Source of the DNA: Anaerosporobacter mobilis DSM 15930
Lineage (GTDB): Bacteria; Bacillota; Clostridia; Lachnospirales; Lachnospiraceae
Length of the DNA stretch: 64,000 nt
Assembly (NCBI RefSeq): GCF_900142955.1
Contig: NZ_FRCP01000017.1
Span: forward strand, 1 to 64,000
Direction of reading: 5' to 3'
In this document: in pieces, positions 55,449-64,000 of the stretch
Numbering within the stretch: position 1 is the first letter of the stretch
Layout: each line of letters opens with the position of its first letter
The notes under the pieces: generated by a model
Seen by the model: only the letters and a program-made list of their open reading frames with translations
Told to the model about the DNA's origin: nothing
The model's database searches: none
Made by a program: the position numbers and the translations under genes

Positions 55449-55901
55449 CTATAACTTTTCTTTTCTAAAAAACATGCAGATCGCAGTAAGAATACTTCCT
55501 ACTATGATGAATAAATCTGCTATGTTAAATACAACATTTTTTAACCATTTGAATGAAAAATAGTCTACAACATACCCACGGTTAACACGGTCGAACACGT
55601 TGCTGGCTGCACCACCAACTAATAAAGCTAATGCTAACTTCAATACTTTGTTCCCCTTCTTAGGTATTACCATACCAAAAAGGAGAAGTAGATTGCCTAA
55701 TAAAATACCGGATATGAATATTACAAGTTTCGTATTCTTCTCCATAAAATTAAGCATCGCACCTTTGTTATGATACCTTGTCAATGTAATCTTGCCACCT
55801 AAGATTTCTTCTTCCTCATTCATCTTCTTATTCTTTTCAATATAATTCTTAATAAATAATTCCGCTACAAATATGATTCCTGCTAGTGAAAGATATATCA
55901 T
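55449..55901 (-). CDS. lspA: Lipoprotein signal peptidase (signal peptidase II)
   Basis: Cleaves signal peptides of prolipoproteins in the membrane. The 150-residue protein has four hydrophobic segments and the two aspartate motifs GGAASNVFDRVNRGYVVDYF and VFNIADLFIIVG, which hold the catalytic Asp pair. Residues 28-40 form an unusual charged stretch (KKMNEEEEILGGK). The ATG at 55901 has GGGGTAGTTACT; the upstream in-frame start at 55943 is unlikely. It follows a glycosyltransferase gene by 67 bases. Confidence 0.9.
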   Translation of the reverse strand: MIYLSLAGIIFVAELFIKNYIEKNKKMNEEEEILGGKITLTRYHNKGAMLNFMEKNTKLVIFISGILLGNLLLLFGMVIPKKGNKVLKLALALLVGGAASNVFDRVNRGYVVDYFSFKWLKNVVFNIADLFIIVGSILTAICMFFRKEKL

Positions 55902-55968
55902 AGTAACTACCCCTTTCTTTACAATGTGGAGATTCTTAGTCAATTGCCAAACTCTTGCAACTCTCCAG

Positions 55969-57006
55969 TTAAAAAGTATCTCTAGAATTCACTGAAAGAC
56001 TCCAATTCTTAGCTAATTCTTCATAAGCTCTTGTCTGCTCTACATTGCCAAGCTCACGATAACAATCTGCTAGTTTCATCAATGGATAATCGCCTCCATA
56101 ATGTATATTCAATTGACATTCCGTCTCATACGCCGCGTTATAATACCAAATAAGCGCTTCTTCATAATCTTCTAATTCAAAATAATGTTCTCCTAATTCA
56201 TAACAGACTTCCGAACTTGCCTTTGATGCTATGTTCTTAAGTGCAACCTTCATTAATAATTCTAGATTTCCTTGTAATCTGGCGTATTTTGCTAATACAC
56301 ATTGTATATAACTACATTCCTCTGAAGTCCTTGTCGTATCCTTTTGCCATTCATCAAAGTATTCTCCCGCCTTTATGAAGTCATCGTCTTCTCCCGCGAT
56401 AAACAATTCTTTTGCAAACATATGAGTTAGTTTTGGAGATAATCGTTCGCCTTTATTCAATATAACATAGAAATTATTAAAATCTCTTTTTGCATGAGAC
56501 ATGGTTGGTCGATGGATGATCTCTATATCGCTATCATATATAACCGGATCTAGAGCAACAGTTTCATGAATGGGATCTTGCCACATAAACTCTCGAAGTC
56601 TTCTGTAAAGTTTCGGCCTATATTCTTTATCGTAGTTATATGTAGTACCATATTGTAATTGATTTGTATAATACATCTGTACGATTTCTATCTCTGGAAG
56701 CATAGCCTCCTTTAACATTCTGAATTTCTCTTGATTTTCCGTATCAATTTCTTCGTCGGCATCTGCCACATAGATATAATCCATGGTTGCTTTTGAAAAG
56801 GAATAATTTCTTGCTGCTGCAAAATCATGTACCCACGTGAAATCATAGACCTTATCTGTATATGTCTTCGCAATTTCTTTCGTCAGGTCCGTAGACCCTG
56901 TATCCACTATTACGATCTCATCCACTAGATTCTTCAAACTATCCAGACATCTTTTAAGTACTTCTTCTTCATTCTTAACTATCATGCATGCTGTAATCGT
57001 AATCAT
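55969..57006 (-). CDS. Family 2 glycosyltransferase with TPR-like C terminus
   Basis: A 345-residue cytoplasmic protein. N-terminal GT-A fold with ITACMIVKNEEEVLKRCLDS, IVIVDTGSTDLTKEIA, FAAARNYSFSKAT and the DxD-type VADADEEID; C-terminal helical TPR-like repeats (about 225-340; ELGEHYFELEDYEEALIWYY). Such SunS-like or glycan transferases act on peptides or wall precursors; here the substrate is unknown. GGAGGTTAACA precedes the ATG at 57006. It is upstream of lspA. Confidence 0.88.
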   Translation of the reverse strand: MITITACMIVKNEEEVLKRCLDSLKNLVDEIVIVDTGSTDLTKEIAKTYTDKVYDFTWVHDFAAARNYSFSKATMDYIYVADADEEIDTENQEKFRMLKEAMLPEIEIVQMYYTNQLQYGTTYNYDKEYRPKLYRRLREFMWQDPIHETVALDPVIYDSDIEIIHRPTMSHAKRDFNNFYVILNKGERLSPKLTHMFAKELFIAGEDDDFIKAGEYFDEWQKDTTRTSEECSYIQCVLAKYARLQGNLELLMKVALKNIASKASSEVCYELGEHYFELEDYEEALIWYYNAAYETECQLNIHYGGDYPLMKLADCYRELGNVEQTRAYEELAKNWSLSVNSRDTF

Positions 57007-57146
57007 TGTTAACCTCCAATTAAACGAAATATCAATTCCGTCTACAACCTTAATAAACACCCATATTACTCTTTCGTATCTTCGTGCTCTGTGTAATTAT
57101 TATAACATCTCGTTTTATAGATTGAAAGGTAAAAACCAATGCAGCA

Positions 57147-57209
57147 TAAAAAAACAACTTTTGTAGCTGTATGCCATATGTGAACGGCACACAGTTTACA
57201 AAAGTTGTT
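57147..57209 (-). terminator. Terminator of the GH43 gene
   Basis: aacaacttttgta (57153-57165) pairs with tacaaaagttgtt (57197-57209); a T7 run follows on the minus strand. Confidence 0.85.
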
Positions 57210-57260
57210 CTTTCTTCTTAATTATTTATGTCATTTTAATGACTCTAAAATTAAATTTCT

Positions 57261-60200
57261 TTATTTTATTACTATTGTCTCTTTTATTACCCTCTTTTGC
57301 TTATTCTCTAATAATATTGTAATTTTTACAGTTATTTTACCTGTTTTTTTGGCTTTCAGTTTTCCATTTGGCGATATAGTTGCTATGTTCTTATTATCTA
57401 CTGTATACGTAACTTTTGCTTCCTCTTTCCCACATGGATCGGTCGCAGTAAACTTTGTTACTAATTCTAACTCTGTAGGAAGTACTGCTTTGAGATTTAA
57501 CGTCTTTCCTACTGCGACAGTCTTTTGGGAACTAGATATCGTTACCTTATCTGTCAAAGTAATTACATCACTTAACGCTTTGGTTGTAAAGATGAATTTT
57601 CCTCCTGATAATGTAGATAAGGTAACATACCCTGTATCACCTATTTTTTTCTTATTGTTTGGTACCTCCTCTATTTTGCCTGTCAATTCATTCTTTTTAT
57701 AAATATAGATACTACCTTTTTTATTTCGCTCCAGCAAACTATTCACGTTTATTTTAATACTAACGGGTATGGAAAGAGTCCATTCTTCTCCAAAGGTAAG
57801 TAACCCCTTGCTCTTATCCTCCTTCACTGTATCTACAGTTATGTTAAGATCTTCTAAGTTCTTCCCTGTTTTCCTTAACTCTTCTTCTGGAATTGTTATT
57901 GTATAGGTTGTATTCTTTCCTTCTTGTACTTGAATGACTAGTTTCTCGTTTACTTGTTTTGCAGCCTGAAGTGCCCTGCTACTGATTATAATACTTCGAT
58001 TATCCAGATTTAGATTAGTAGGTACAATTACTTTGAGTTTTGTACCATTTCCTTTCTTTATAACTCTAGCAGCACTTTCAATCAGTTTTTCATTAATCAT
58101 TATCCTCCACGCGGTAATGTTAGATACTTCCTTCTTAATTTGTTTTACTAGCTCTTCATTAATCGTCACTGTCCCCATATGATTAGCTAGCTGAATATCC
58201 GAAATATGAATAGTAGCTAGTGTCTGCAATATATTTCCCTCTTTATCTCTTGAAATAACTACCTCTGCTTTGGAATCCGATTGTTCACAGGTTACTACTA
58301 TTGTCTCCTTCTGTTCCTTATCAACTTCTTCAACCGCATTATTATTATCCGACATGTTAGACCAAGACAATTTAGGGATACTTTCGGAAATGATTTCTCC
58401 ACATCTGCTACATGTTTTTTCTCTACGTCCTTCATTCGTATAAGTCGGCTGCTTGATGATTACCCACTCCCCATAGCTATGTTCACCTATTGGCTCAATT
58501 GCAGTAACTCTACTTTTTCCACATGAGTATATGGAATTTCCATATATTCCAGCTTTTGTACAAGTTGCTTCCTTTATGGTTTGTGACTTATATTCCTTAC
58601 AAATATGATCCTTAATATCAATATCTTTCAAAACACATTTCTCTGTCCACCAATAGGCACTCTCTCCTTTACCTACACCAATAGTTAACGTATTACAAGT
58701 TTCAATAAAGTCCAATATATCAGAATAAGTTGCCTCTCCGTTGGTCACATAGGTTAGTAACGTATCATCTAGATAGATTTGTAAATCATCTTTGGTTATT
58801 ACATATCGGAATGTATAACCTTTCCCTTTTTCTAAACTTGCCGCAACATTCGTAACTCCTGATAAGCCTGGATTATTTATATCAATCCATTTACCTCCTC
58901 CATTAAAGCACAGAAATGGAAGCGATTGAAAGGATACTCTTCCAGAATTCTTAGTATTGTAGAATGCAAATAAACCATCCCACCCATTCTTAGCAGCGTC
59001 TTCATTCCAGTTAATGGTGTATTTAATATCTACCATCTCTAGTTTCTTACCATAAAAAGGATTCTCATAATATGTAATGGATTCTGCTGTGGATAACTGT
59101 GCTTCATCCAGAGTAAAATGAGTTCCTACATTCTTAACTTTAATATTATCAAACAACAAGGTATCTTCACTACCGCTACTGCGTAAATAATATCCATCTA
59201 ACGTTCCACAACCATCTATGGCTACGACTCCTTCATAATAAGTCGTACTGGCATCCGCAATGGTTACTACCGCTATGGAATTTGAAGCTGAAGCTACAGC
59301 AGTCACATGAAGCCATGTATTTGGCAGTGATATTACTTCTTTATCATTGATCTTCCAAGCATTGGCCTCTGTCTTAGTTAGTTTTAATATATAACCTGAC
59401 TCTACGCCATCATTAACGGAATCATTGATATATTTCTTATCTGTTCCTAAAATTGCTATCTCTGTACCAACTTGACTTCCACTCTGTAATGCCACATCAC
59501 ATTCTGCGATATATTGCTCGCTTACTCTTGCATATTTAGGAAGTTGGCTATATGCCGCTTTCGCCTCAGTCGCATTAAATTCAATATAATTACCATTCTG
59601 CTCATTCTTCTTAATTATAACGTTACCTTCTGATTGCCATTTCGTTGTTGCATCTGTTATATCCGAGTAATCCATTTTATATATGGAATCACTAGTGAAT
59701 TCTCCTACCGGTTCTACATAGCACTTAACATTACTAATGGTACAATTTGCCTCATCATATCCTGCTGCATTCCACCATGATCCATATCCAAAATATATTT
59801 TATCAGCGGAACCTGATATCCATGACAATATGTTTTCATAACTTGTTATTGTTCCTTTTCCGTTTTCAGTGTTTAAAATATTCTCATTATAAACCTCTTC
59901 CCCATCTACACTTACATTAAAACCAGATTTATGAATATTAATTCTAACAGTAGCTGAATCACCTATGTAATCATTTACCATCTTAAAATCTTTTACATTG
60001 GCATCAAAAAAACTGCCTTCTGCATTATATCCCAGATAAGAACCCGGAGTAAAAAATAATCTTCCGTTGTCCCCTAACATACTTAGGATCGTACCAAGCA
60101 TGTTAACGTCACCGGTTCTCTTGACATCAAATTCAATGGATATTCCATTCGTTATATTCACTCCTGCATTTGTCTTGTTACAGAATGGATTTCTTACATA

Positions 60201-63059
60201 TAAACTACCATCAAGGACCGTAGATAAATCCTTGGGAGTGTCCTTAAAATAAGAGCCAATTAGATAATCCTCCTCACTTTCTGAACGATCTGCATATATT
60301 CTAATTGTGTAGCTTGATGTGTAGTAATAATCACCTTTATATATAGTCATGGTTAATGTAACATCGGTATCTTCCTTTGGCACAATCACCGTACCATCAT
60401 TTTTTAGTACGCTTTCATTACTAGACTCCCATCTAAATCTTGTTTGGTAACTTCCTTTTGTTGGTAGTGTAAAACTACTAAATGCACCAAGTGGTACGCT
60501 GATCTGCTGTGCATTGCAAGCCACTGCTACATCATCTGCAAGGTACTTTGAACCCCAAATGGAAAGACCATCTTCATTAACAGCCGTAAAGCACAATGTT
60601 TCAACATTTGTCCCATCTATTACCTGCTTTGCAAATACACCTTTGTAGTTTTTTCCATTGATCTGCAAATTACAATATGCCGTATCTTCTGACCTAGTCC
60701 AAGTACCTTTATAATCCCCGGTAATCGTGCCATCTTCTAACAACTCTATAGAAACAGATTTTACTGTCTCCAGATTAGCATAATCCACCTTATACTTATG
60801 GATTATCATTTCGTAATTTCCAACTATATCTGACCTACTATAGCCTGTTGTAGATATGGTCTCTCCAGCATATTCATACGGTGCTGCCACAACCCATCCT
60901 TCCTCATTTAGATAAAGCTGGTGTATTCTCAGTTCATGACCAGCTGTACCATCATCAAATTTAGTATGGTATACAACATATGCCTTTCCATCCGTATCTA
61001 CAAACGCGGAGTTATGCCCTTGTGCCACTTCTCCTTTTGACTTAGTACTCCATCTGTAATTACCCATTAGCTTCATACCACGATTATCATTGGTTCCATC
61101 ATAATTGTGTACATAGTTGTTATATATTGCACTTGTTCCTCTTGTGTCTACATATGGCCCATCTGGATTTTCTGAGCGGAATATTCTCATGGTGTAACCA
61201 CCTTCAGGCGAATAAAATCCATAAGACATAAACAAGAAATAATAATCTCCTATCTTTTCAATATAAGCCCCCTCTCCAGACGCATAATATCCGCCTGCTA
61301 TTTTTGTTCCAAAATAAGCATCACTTGTAACACCTTTTGTTCCTTCGCCAATGTTAGGATACTGTACAGAATAATCCCTTAAACCTGTGTTCTCATCAAG
61401 TTCTATCATGTATATTCCACCTGACCACGAACCATATGCCAACCATAACTTTCCATTATCATCATAAAATACGCATGGGTCAATCGCATGTGGTAGATAA
61501 TCTCCCCAAGTACCATCACCAACTTTATTGTATTTTTGAGGCAATTCATCTAGCGTTGTACCTAAAGCAATTTCAAGATCCGTATCTTTAAAGGACTTAC
61601 TTGAACTACTTGTGCTAAAACCAGAGAATATAACTGGTGCTTCATATATGTAGGGACCGAATTCTTGATCCGATGTCAGTAAAATAATAGCCGAGTTCCA
61701 TTTTGATCCATTTAAACTTAGGTACATACACCACTTTTTAAGCTCACTATTATAAACCACATCGGGCGCCCACATATTACCCGTCACTGTATTGTCTGAA
61801 ATCCATTCTGCTATATCATATGATCCGAGCTCTACTATATAAGGGTTATTTTGAGCATCATATACTGTTGTAGATCCCGTTAAACGATTCTGCTTGAATG
61901 CATTCTCAAAGGATGTTACATTGCCATGGATATCTCCAAATAATGTGCTTTCCATAGATTCTGATGTTACGGATGTCCAATTCTTCAAATCATATGTCTT
62001 CGATACTCCCATATGAGAACCGAATACGCTGTACAATTTATCTCCATTTTGGTCGGTCGATAAAACAATTGACGGATCATGTACAGAGTTTCTTGTCTTA
62101 GACGCCTCTGAGTACATTGCATTTAACTCTTCTTGTTTTATCTGAATTGTTGGAATAACATCTTCCTCTTCTTGCTTTACTCCACCAGTATTGCCAATGC
62201 TTTTTCCTGATACCGTCCCCTCTTCAAAGGTATATAGATACTCAGGTATTATTGTATTATCTTTTAGTTGTTCTATTGTCAGAAAAGAATGATAGATTGC
62301 AATATCATCATAAAATGCATTGACATCTTTATCCTCCCAAAAGCAATTACCACCAACATTCACGCTAGTAAGCTGTGGCAAAGAATTCAATAGTACTCCG
62401 CTGCTTTTACCAGACGTACCATCTAACATTACATTCGATACTTCCACCCCATCACAGTACACTCGAATCTCATCCGCTTTTACTGCATAGGCTACCTGAT
62501 GCCAATTTCCATCTGTCATTACGTTATAACTTGCTACATTATTATCCGAACCATCTGTTGTATCTACATAGCCATCTGCATTCACTCTCCCAATTAAATT
62601 AAAACCTAATTGTGTAAGTGGATAGGTTTGATTGTCATTATAAGCACTAAAAATTGAACTCCAGTATGGCTCTGCACCGCTGTAACTTTTTATATACATA
62701 CTAACAGTGAAACCGTCTTTAGCTCCTTCTAATACTTTAGGCATTGATAAATAATCTGTTCTTAATGAGGGCGGCCCTGAAGAATTGTTATCAAATACGA
62801 ACCCTCTTTGCGCATCCGTAATAATTTTTCCACTTCCCACGATGGTAGCACTGTCAGCAGTAGAAGAAACTTTACTTTCAGATACAGTTTCCGATTTAAA
62901 ATTATACATATAATCTGGAGTAACCGCATATCCTGCATCTTCTACGTTCGCTGCTTTCCCTACAATTGGTCCCAGCCCCCATGTCCAACTTTGCGGTATT
63001 ATTAGTGCTCCTGTCAGTACCAAAGCTAGTGTTCGTTTTACAAATCCCTGCCTTCTCAT
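57261..63059 (-). CDS. Very large secreted GH43 multimodular glycosidase
   Basis: A 1932-residue exported enzyme. Signal peptide about 1-36; LamG/concanavalin-like module about 45-275 (YDDIAIYHSFLTIEQLKD); GH43 five-bladed propeller about 315-740 with base Asp in SVHDPSIVLS, pKa-modulator Asp in HAIDPCVFYDDNGKLW and acid Glu in GEGAYIEKIGDYY; a lipocalin-like C2 domain about 745-855 (VGNYEMIIHKYKVDY); an Ig-like module; two more sugar-binding-like beta modules (about 940-1500); a Cys-rich repeat block (ATCTKAGIYGNS; KTCSRCGEIISESIP); a ZU5-like region; and a BIG2 domain at the end (NKNIATISPNGKLKAKKTGK). The propeller resembles arabinan endo-/exo-acting GH43 subfamilies; arabinan or arabinoxylan is the best guess. 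AAAGGAGAAGGTT precedes the ATG. Confidence 0.88.
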   Translation of the reverse strand: MRRQGFVKRTLALVLTGALIIPQSWTWGLGPIVGKAANVEDAGYAVTPDYMYNFKSETVSESKVSSTADSATIVGSGKIITDAQRGFVFDNNSSGPPSLRTDYLSMPKVLEGAKDGFTVSMYIKSYSGAEPYWSSIFSAYNDNQTYPLTQLGFNLIGRVNADGYVDTTDGSDNNVASYNVMTDGNWHQVAYAVKADEIRVYCDGVEVSNVMLDGTSGKSSGVLLNSLPQLTSVNVGGNCFWEDKDVNAFYDDIAIYHSFLTIEQLKDNTIIPEYLYTFEEGTVSGKSIGNTGGVKQEEEDVIPTIQIKQEELNAMYSEASKTRNSVHDPSIVLSTDQNGDKLYSVFGSHMGVSKTYDLKNWTSVTSESMESTLFGDIHGNVTSFENAFKQNRLTGSTTVYDAQNNPYIVELGSYDIAEWISDNTVTGNMWAPDVVYNSELKKWCMYLSLNGSKWNSAIILLTSDQEFGPYIYEAPVIFSGFSTSSSSKSFKDTDLEIALGTTLDELPQKYNKVGDGTWGDYLPHAIDPCVFYDDNGKLWLAYGSWSGGIYMIELDENTGLRDYSVQYPNIGEGTKGVTSDAYFGTKIAGGYYASGEGAYIEKIGDYYFLFMSYGFYSPEGGYTMRIFRSENPDGPYVDTRGTSAIYNNYVHNYDGTNDNRGMKLMGNYRWSTKSKGEVAQGHNSAFVDTDGKAYVVYHTKFDDGTAGHELRIHQLYLNEEGWVVAAPYEYAGETISTTGYSRSDIVGNYEMIIHKYKVDYANLETVKSVSIELLEDGTITGDYKGTWTRSEDTAYCNLQINGKNYKGVFAKQVIDGTNVETLCFTAVNEDGLSIWGSKYLADDVAVACNAQQISVPLGAFSSFTLPTKGSYQTRFRWESSNESVLKNDGTVIVPKEDTDVTLTMTIYKGDYYYTSSYTIRIYADRSESEEDYLIGSYFKDTPKDLSTVLDGSLYVRNPFCNKTNAGVNITNGISIEFDVKRTGDVNMLGTILSMLGDNGRLFFTPGSYLGYNAEGSFFDANVKDFKMVNDYIGDSATVRINIHKSGFNVSVDGEEVYNENILNTENGKGTITSYENILSWISGSADKIYFGYGSWWNAAGYDEANCTISNVKCYVEPVGEFTSDSIYKMDYSDITDATTKWQSEGNVIIKKNEQNGNYIEFNATEAKAAYSQLPKYARVSEQYIAECDVALQSGSQVGTEIAILGTDKKYINDSVNDGVESGYILKLTKTEANAWKINDKEVISLPNTWLHVTAVASASNSIAVVTIADASTTYYEGVVAIDGCGTLDGYYLRSSGSEDTLLFDNIKVKNVGTHFTLDEAQLSTAESITYYENPFYGKKLEMVDIKYTINWNEDAAKNGWDGLFAFYNTKNSGRVSFQSLPFLCFNGGGKWIDINNPGLSGVTNVAASLEKGKGYTFRYVITKDDLQIYLDDTLLTYVTNGEATYSDILDFIETCNTLTIGVGKGESAYWWTEKCVLKDIDIKDHICKEYKSQTIKEATCTKAGIYGNSIYSCGKSRVTAIEPIGEHSYGEWVIIKQPTYTNEGRREKTCSRCGEIISESIPKLSWSNMSDNNNAVEEVDKEQKETIVVTCEQSDSKAEVVISRDKEGNILQTLATIHISDIQLANHMGTVTINEELVKQIKKEVSNITAWRIMINEKLIESAARVIKKGNGTKLKVIVPTNLNLDNRSIIISSRALQAAKQVNEKLVIQVQEGKNTTYTITIPEEELRKTGKNLEDLNITVDTVKEDKSKGLLTFGEEWTLSIPVSIKINVNSLLERNKKGSIYIYKKNELTGKIEEVPNNKKKIGDTGYVTLSTLSGGKFIFTTKALSDVITLTDKVTISSSQKTVAVGKTLNLKAVLPTELELVTKFTATDPCGKEEAKVTYTVDNKNIATISPNGKLKAKKTGKITVKITILLENKQKRVIKETIVIK

Positions 63060-63431
63060 AACCTTCTCCTTTCAAAAAACCCCATAAATCGTTACTATAT
63101 AGTTATTCTAATATTTTACCTTAGGTCAATGATACTAATTTAAACTTTGATTTAAATTAGTAATCTCTTATTAATATTTGACATTTAGATAAAATACTTT
63201 ACAATTTTATATTGCTACTTGTTGCCTTCCTTGTCAACTTGTATAATTTTTATGTAATTCTTTATTATTTTTTATTAATTATTTTATTTTTATTGAGCAT
63301 TCTAAATTATTTCACTCTATACTTACTAATTTATTTATAATTTTTACTGTTTTTTTGACATCTAATAATAGATATTACTTTAATATGAGAACATCAGTAA
63401 AATAAAACATTATCTAGCAAAAATAAAAATA
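63060..63431. other. GH43 upstream region
   Basis: Very AT-rich, about 370 bases. On the minus strand a TTGACA (63232-63237) with a 17-base spacer to CAATAT (63209-63214) is the best promoter candidate, leaving a leader of about 145 bases. I see no gene. Confidence 0.35.
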
Positions 63432-63466
63432 GCAAAATACCACTAGTTAAACTAGTGGTATTTTGC
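63432..63466 (-). terminator. Terminator of the carboxyltransferase gene
   Basis: Perfect 16-bp stem gcaaaataccactagt / actagtggtattttgc with a 3-base loop; T-rich sequence follows on the minus strand. Confidence 0.8.
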
Positions 63467-63496
63467 CGTTTTTATTTATTGTATAAATCCTATTTT

Positions 63497-64000
63497 TTAT
63501 AATGGAATATTGCCATGTTTCTTGCGAACAACAGTTAATTCACTCTTACCTCGTAACATAATTAAATCAGAATACAATCTTTCCCTTGTCTCAGATGGGT
63601 TAATGATCTCATCTACGTATCCGTACTTAGCTGCAATATCACCATTCATGCATGACTCACGATATTCATCTGCTTTCGCGTTAATGAATTCACCAATTTG
63701 ACCTTTCGGTATATTCTTTAATTCTTTACTATGGATAATCTCAACTGCACCTTCTGCACCCATAACTGCAATCTCTGCTGAAGGCCATGCATATACATAG
63801 TCAGCACCAAGATGTTTACTACACATAGCGATATATGCGCCGCCATATGCTTTACGAAGTACAACGGTTAATTTGATTGTGGTTGCTTCTGAATACGCAT
63901 ACAGTAATTTAGCTCCATGTCTAATAATTCCTCTCATCTCTTGATTTACTCCTGGCATAAAGCCTGGTACATCAACTAATGTAATAATTGGAATATTATA
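63497..64000 (-). CDS. Acyl-CoA carboxyltransferase beta subunit, C-terminal part (cut by window edge)
   Basis: The frame runs through the window end (168 codons visible). It reads ITLVDVPGFMPGVNQEMRGI, then KAYGGAYIAMCSKHLGADYV and WPSAEIAVMGAEGAVEII, the core of propionyl-CoA carboxylase beta/methylmalonyl-CoA decarboxylase alpha subunits (carboxyltransferase domain). In an anaerobe this could serve propionate metabolism, a sodium-pumping decarboxylase or fatty-acid synthesis; the missing neighbours would decide. The C terminus ends normally (VVRKKHGNIPL). Confidence 0.93.
   Translation of the reverse strand, partial: YNIPIITLVDVPGFMPGVNQEMRGIIRHGAKLLYAYSEATTIKLTVVLRKAYGGAYIAMCSKHLGADYVYAWPSAEIAVMGAEGAVEIIHSKELKNIPKGQIGEFINAKADEYRESCMNGDIAAKYGYVDEIINPSETRERLYSDLIMLRGKSELTVVRKKHGNIPL

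Noticed and set aside
57205..57702. 165-residue plus-strand hydrophobic ORF
   Set aside because: Antisense to the GH43 C-terminal domain; its hydrophobicity is a by-product of the Lys/Thr/Val-rich opposite strand.

Overview
The window looks like a chromosomal segment from a low-GC, Gram-positive, plant-polysaccharide-degrading anaerobe of the Lachnospiraceae type, in the neighbourhood of Lachnoclostridium (Clostridium) phytofermentans. The pointers are AT-rich intergenic DNA, strong AGGAGG ribosome sites, a HemZ-type radical SAM enzyme, two-subunit iron-sulfur serine dehydratase, SLH-anchored surface proteins, and secreted GH5 and GH43 glycosidases with C-terminal Ig-like modules. The species assignment is an inference from gene content. 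Most genes lie on the minus strand.

Layout. 1-5.7 kb: the 3' end of an IS1182-type transposase, aldose epimerase, a PAS/PocR/GAF sensor without output domain that follows a protein resembling the methionine synthase reactivation domain, a cold-shock protein, and a divergent XRE regulator. 5.9-20 kb: housekeeping genes on the minus strand (DUF1294 membrane protein, aspS, hisS, an HD-GYP protein, hemZ, a metallo-beta-lactamase-fold hydrolase, relA, apt, recJ), then an LCP family wall enzyme and two family 2 glycosyltransferases. 22-34 kb: an M3 peptidase, then a methionine/one-carbon group: metE, a LysR regulator, a MetH that lacks its reactivation domain, sdaAA/sdaAB, and a homocysteine methyltransferase-MTHFR fusion. 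34-36.7 kb: a chemoreceptor and a truncated receptor-like fragment.

37-52 kb is an accessory surface island. Two AgrA/AgrC-like LytTR two-component systems, one on each strand, bracket a BspA/SLH surface protein translationally coupled to a LemA protein, an InlB-repeat secreted protein, and a 1150-residue glycine-rich adhesin preceded by a leader that is either a small gene or a structured RNA. 52.6-63 kb: a secreted GH5 glucanase, lspA, a TPR glycosyltransferase and a 1932-residue GH43 protein. The right edge cuts a biotin-dependent carboxyltransferase subunit.

The most unusual DNA is intergenic. There are three tandem copies of a 260-bp imperfect palindrome between recJ and the LCP gene, a nested 211-bp palindrome after the M3 peptidase that embeds a terminator, a 199-bp palindrome after lspA, a 72-bp palindrome after metH whose ends resemble those of the 260-bp units, and a 74-bp tandem repeat that runs into the 3' end of a gene. 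These look like non-autonomous palindromic elements or structured RNAs. I see no rRNA, tRNA, CRISPR array, T-box or SAM riboswitch.
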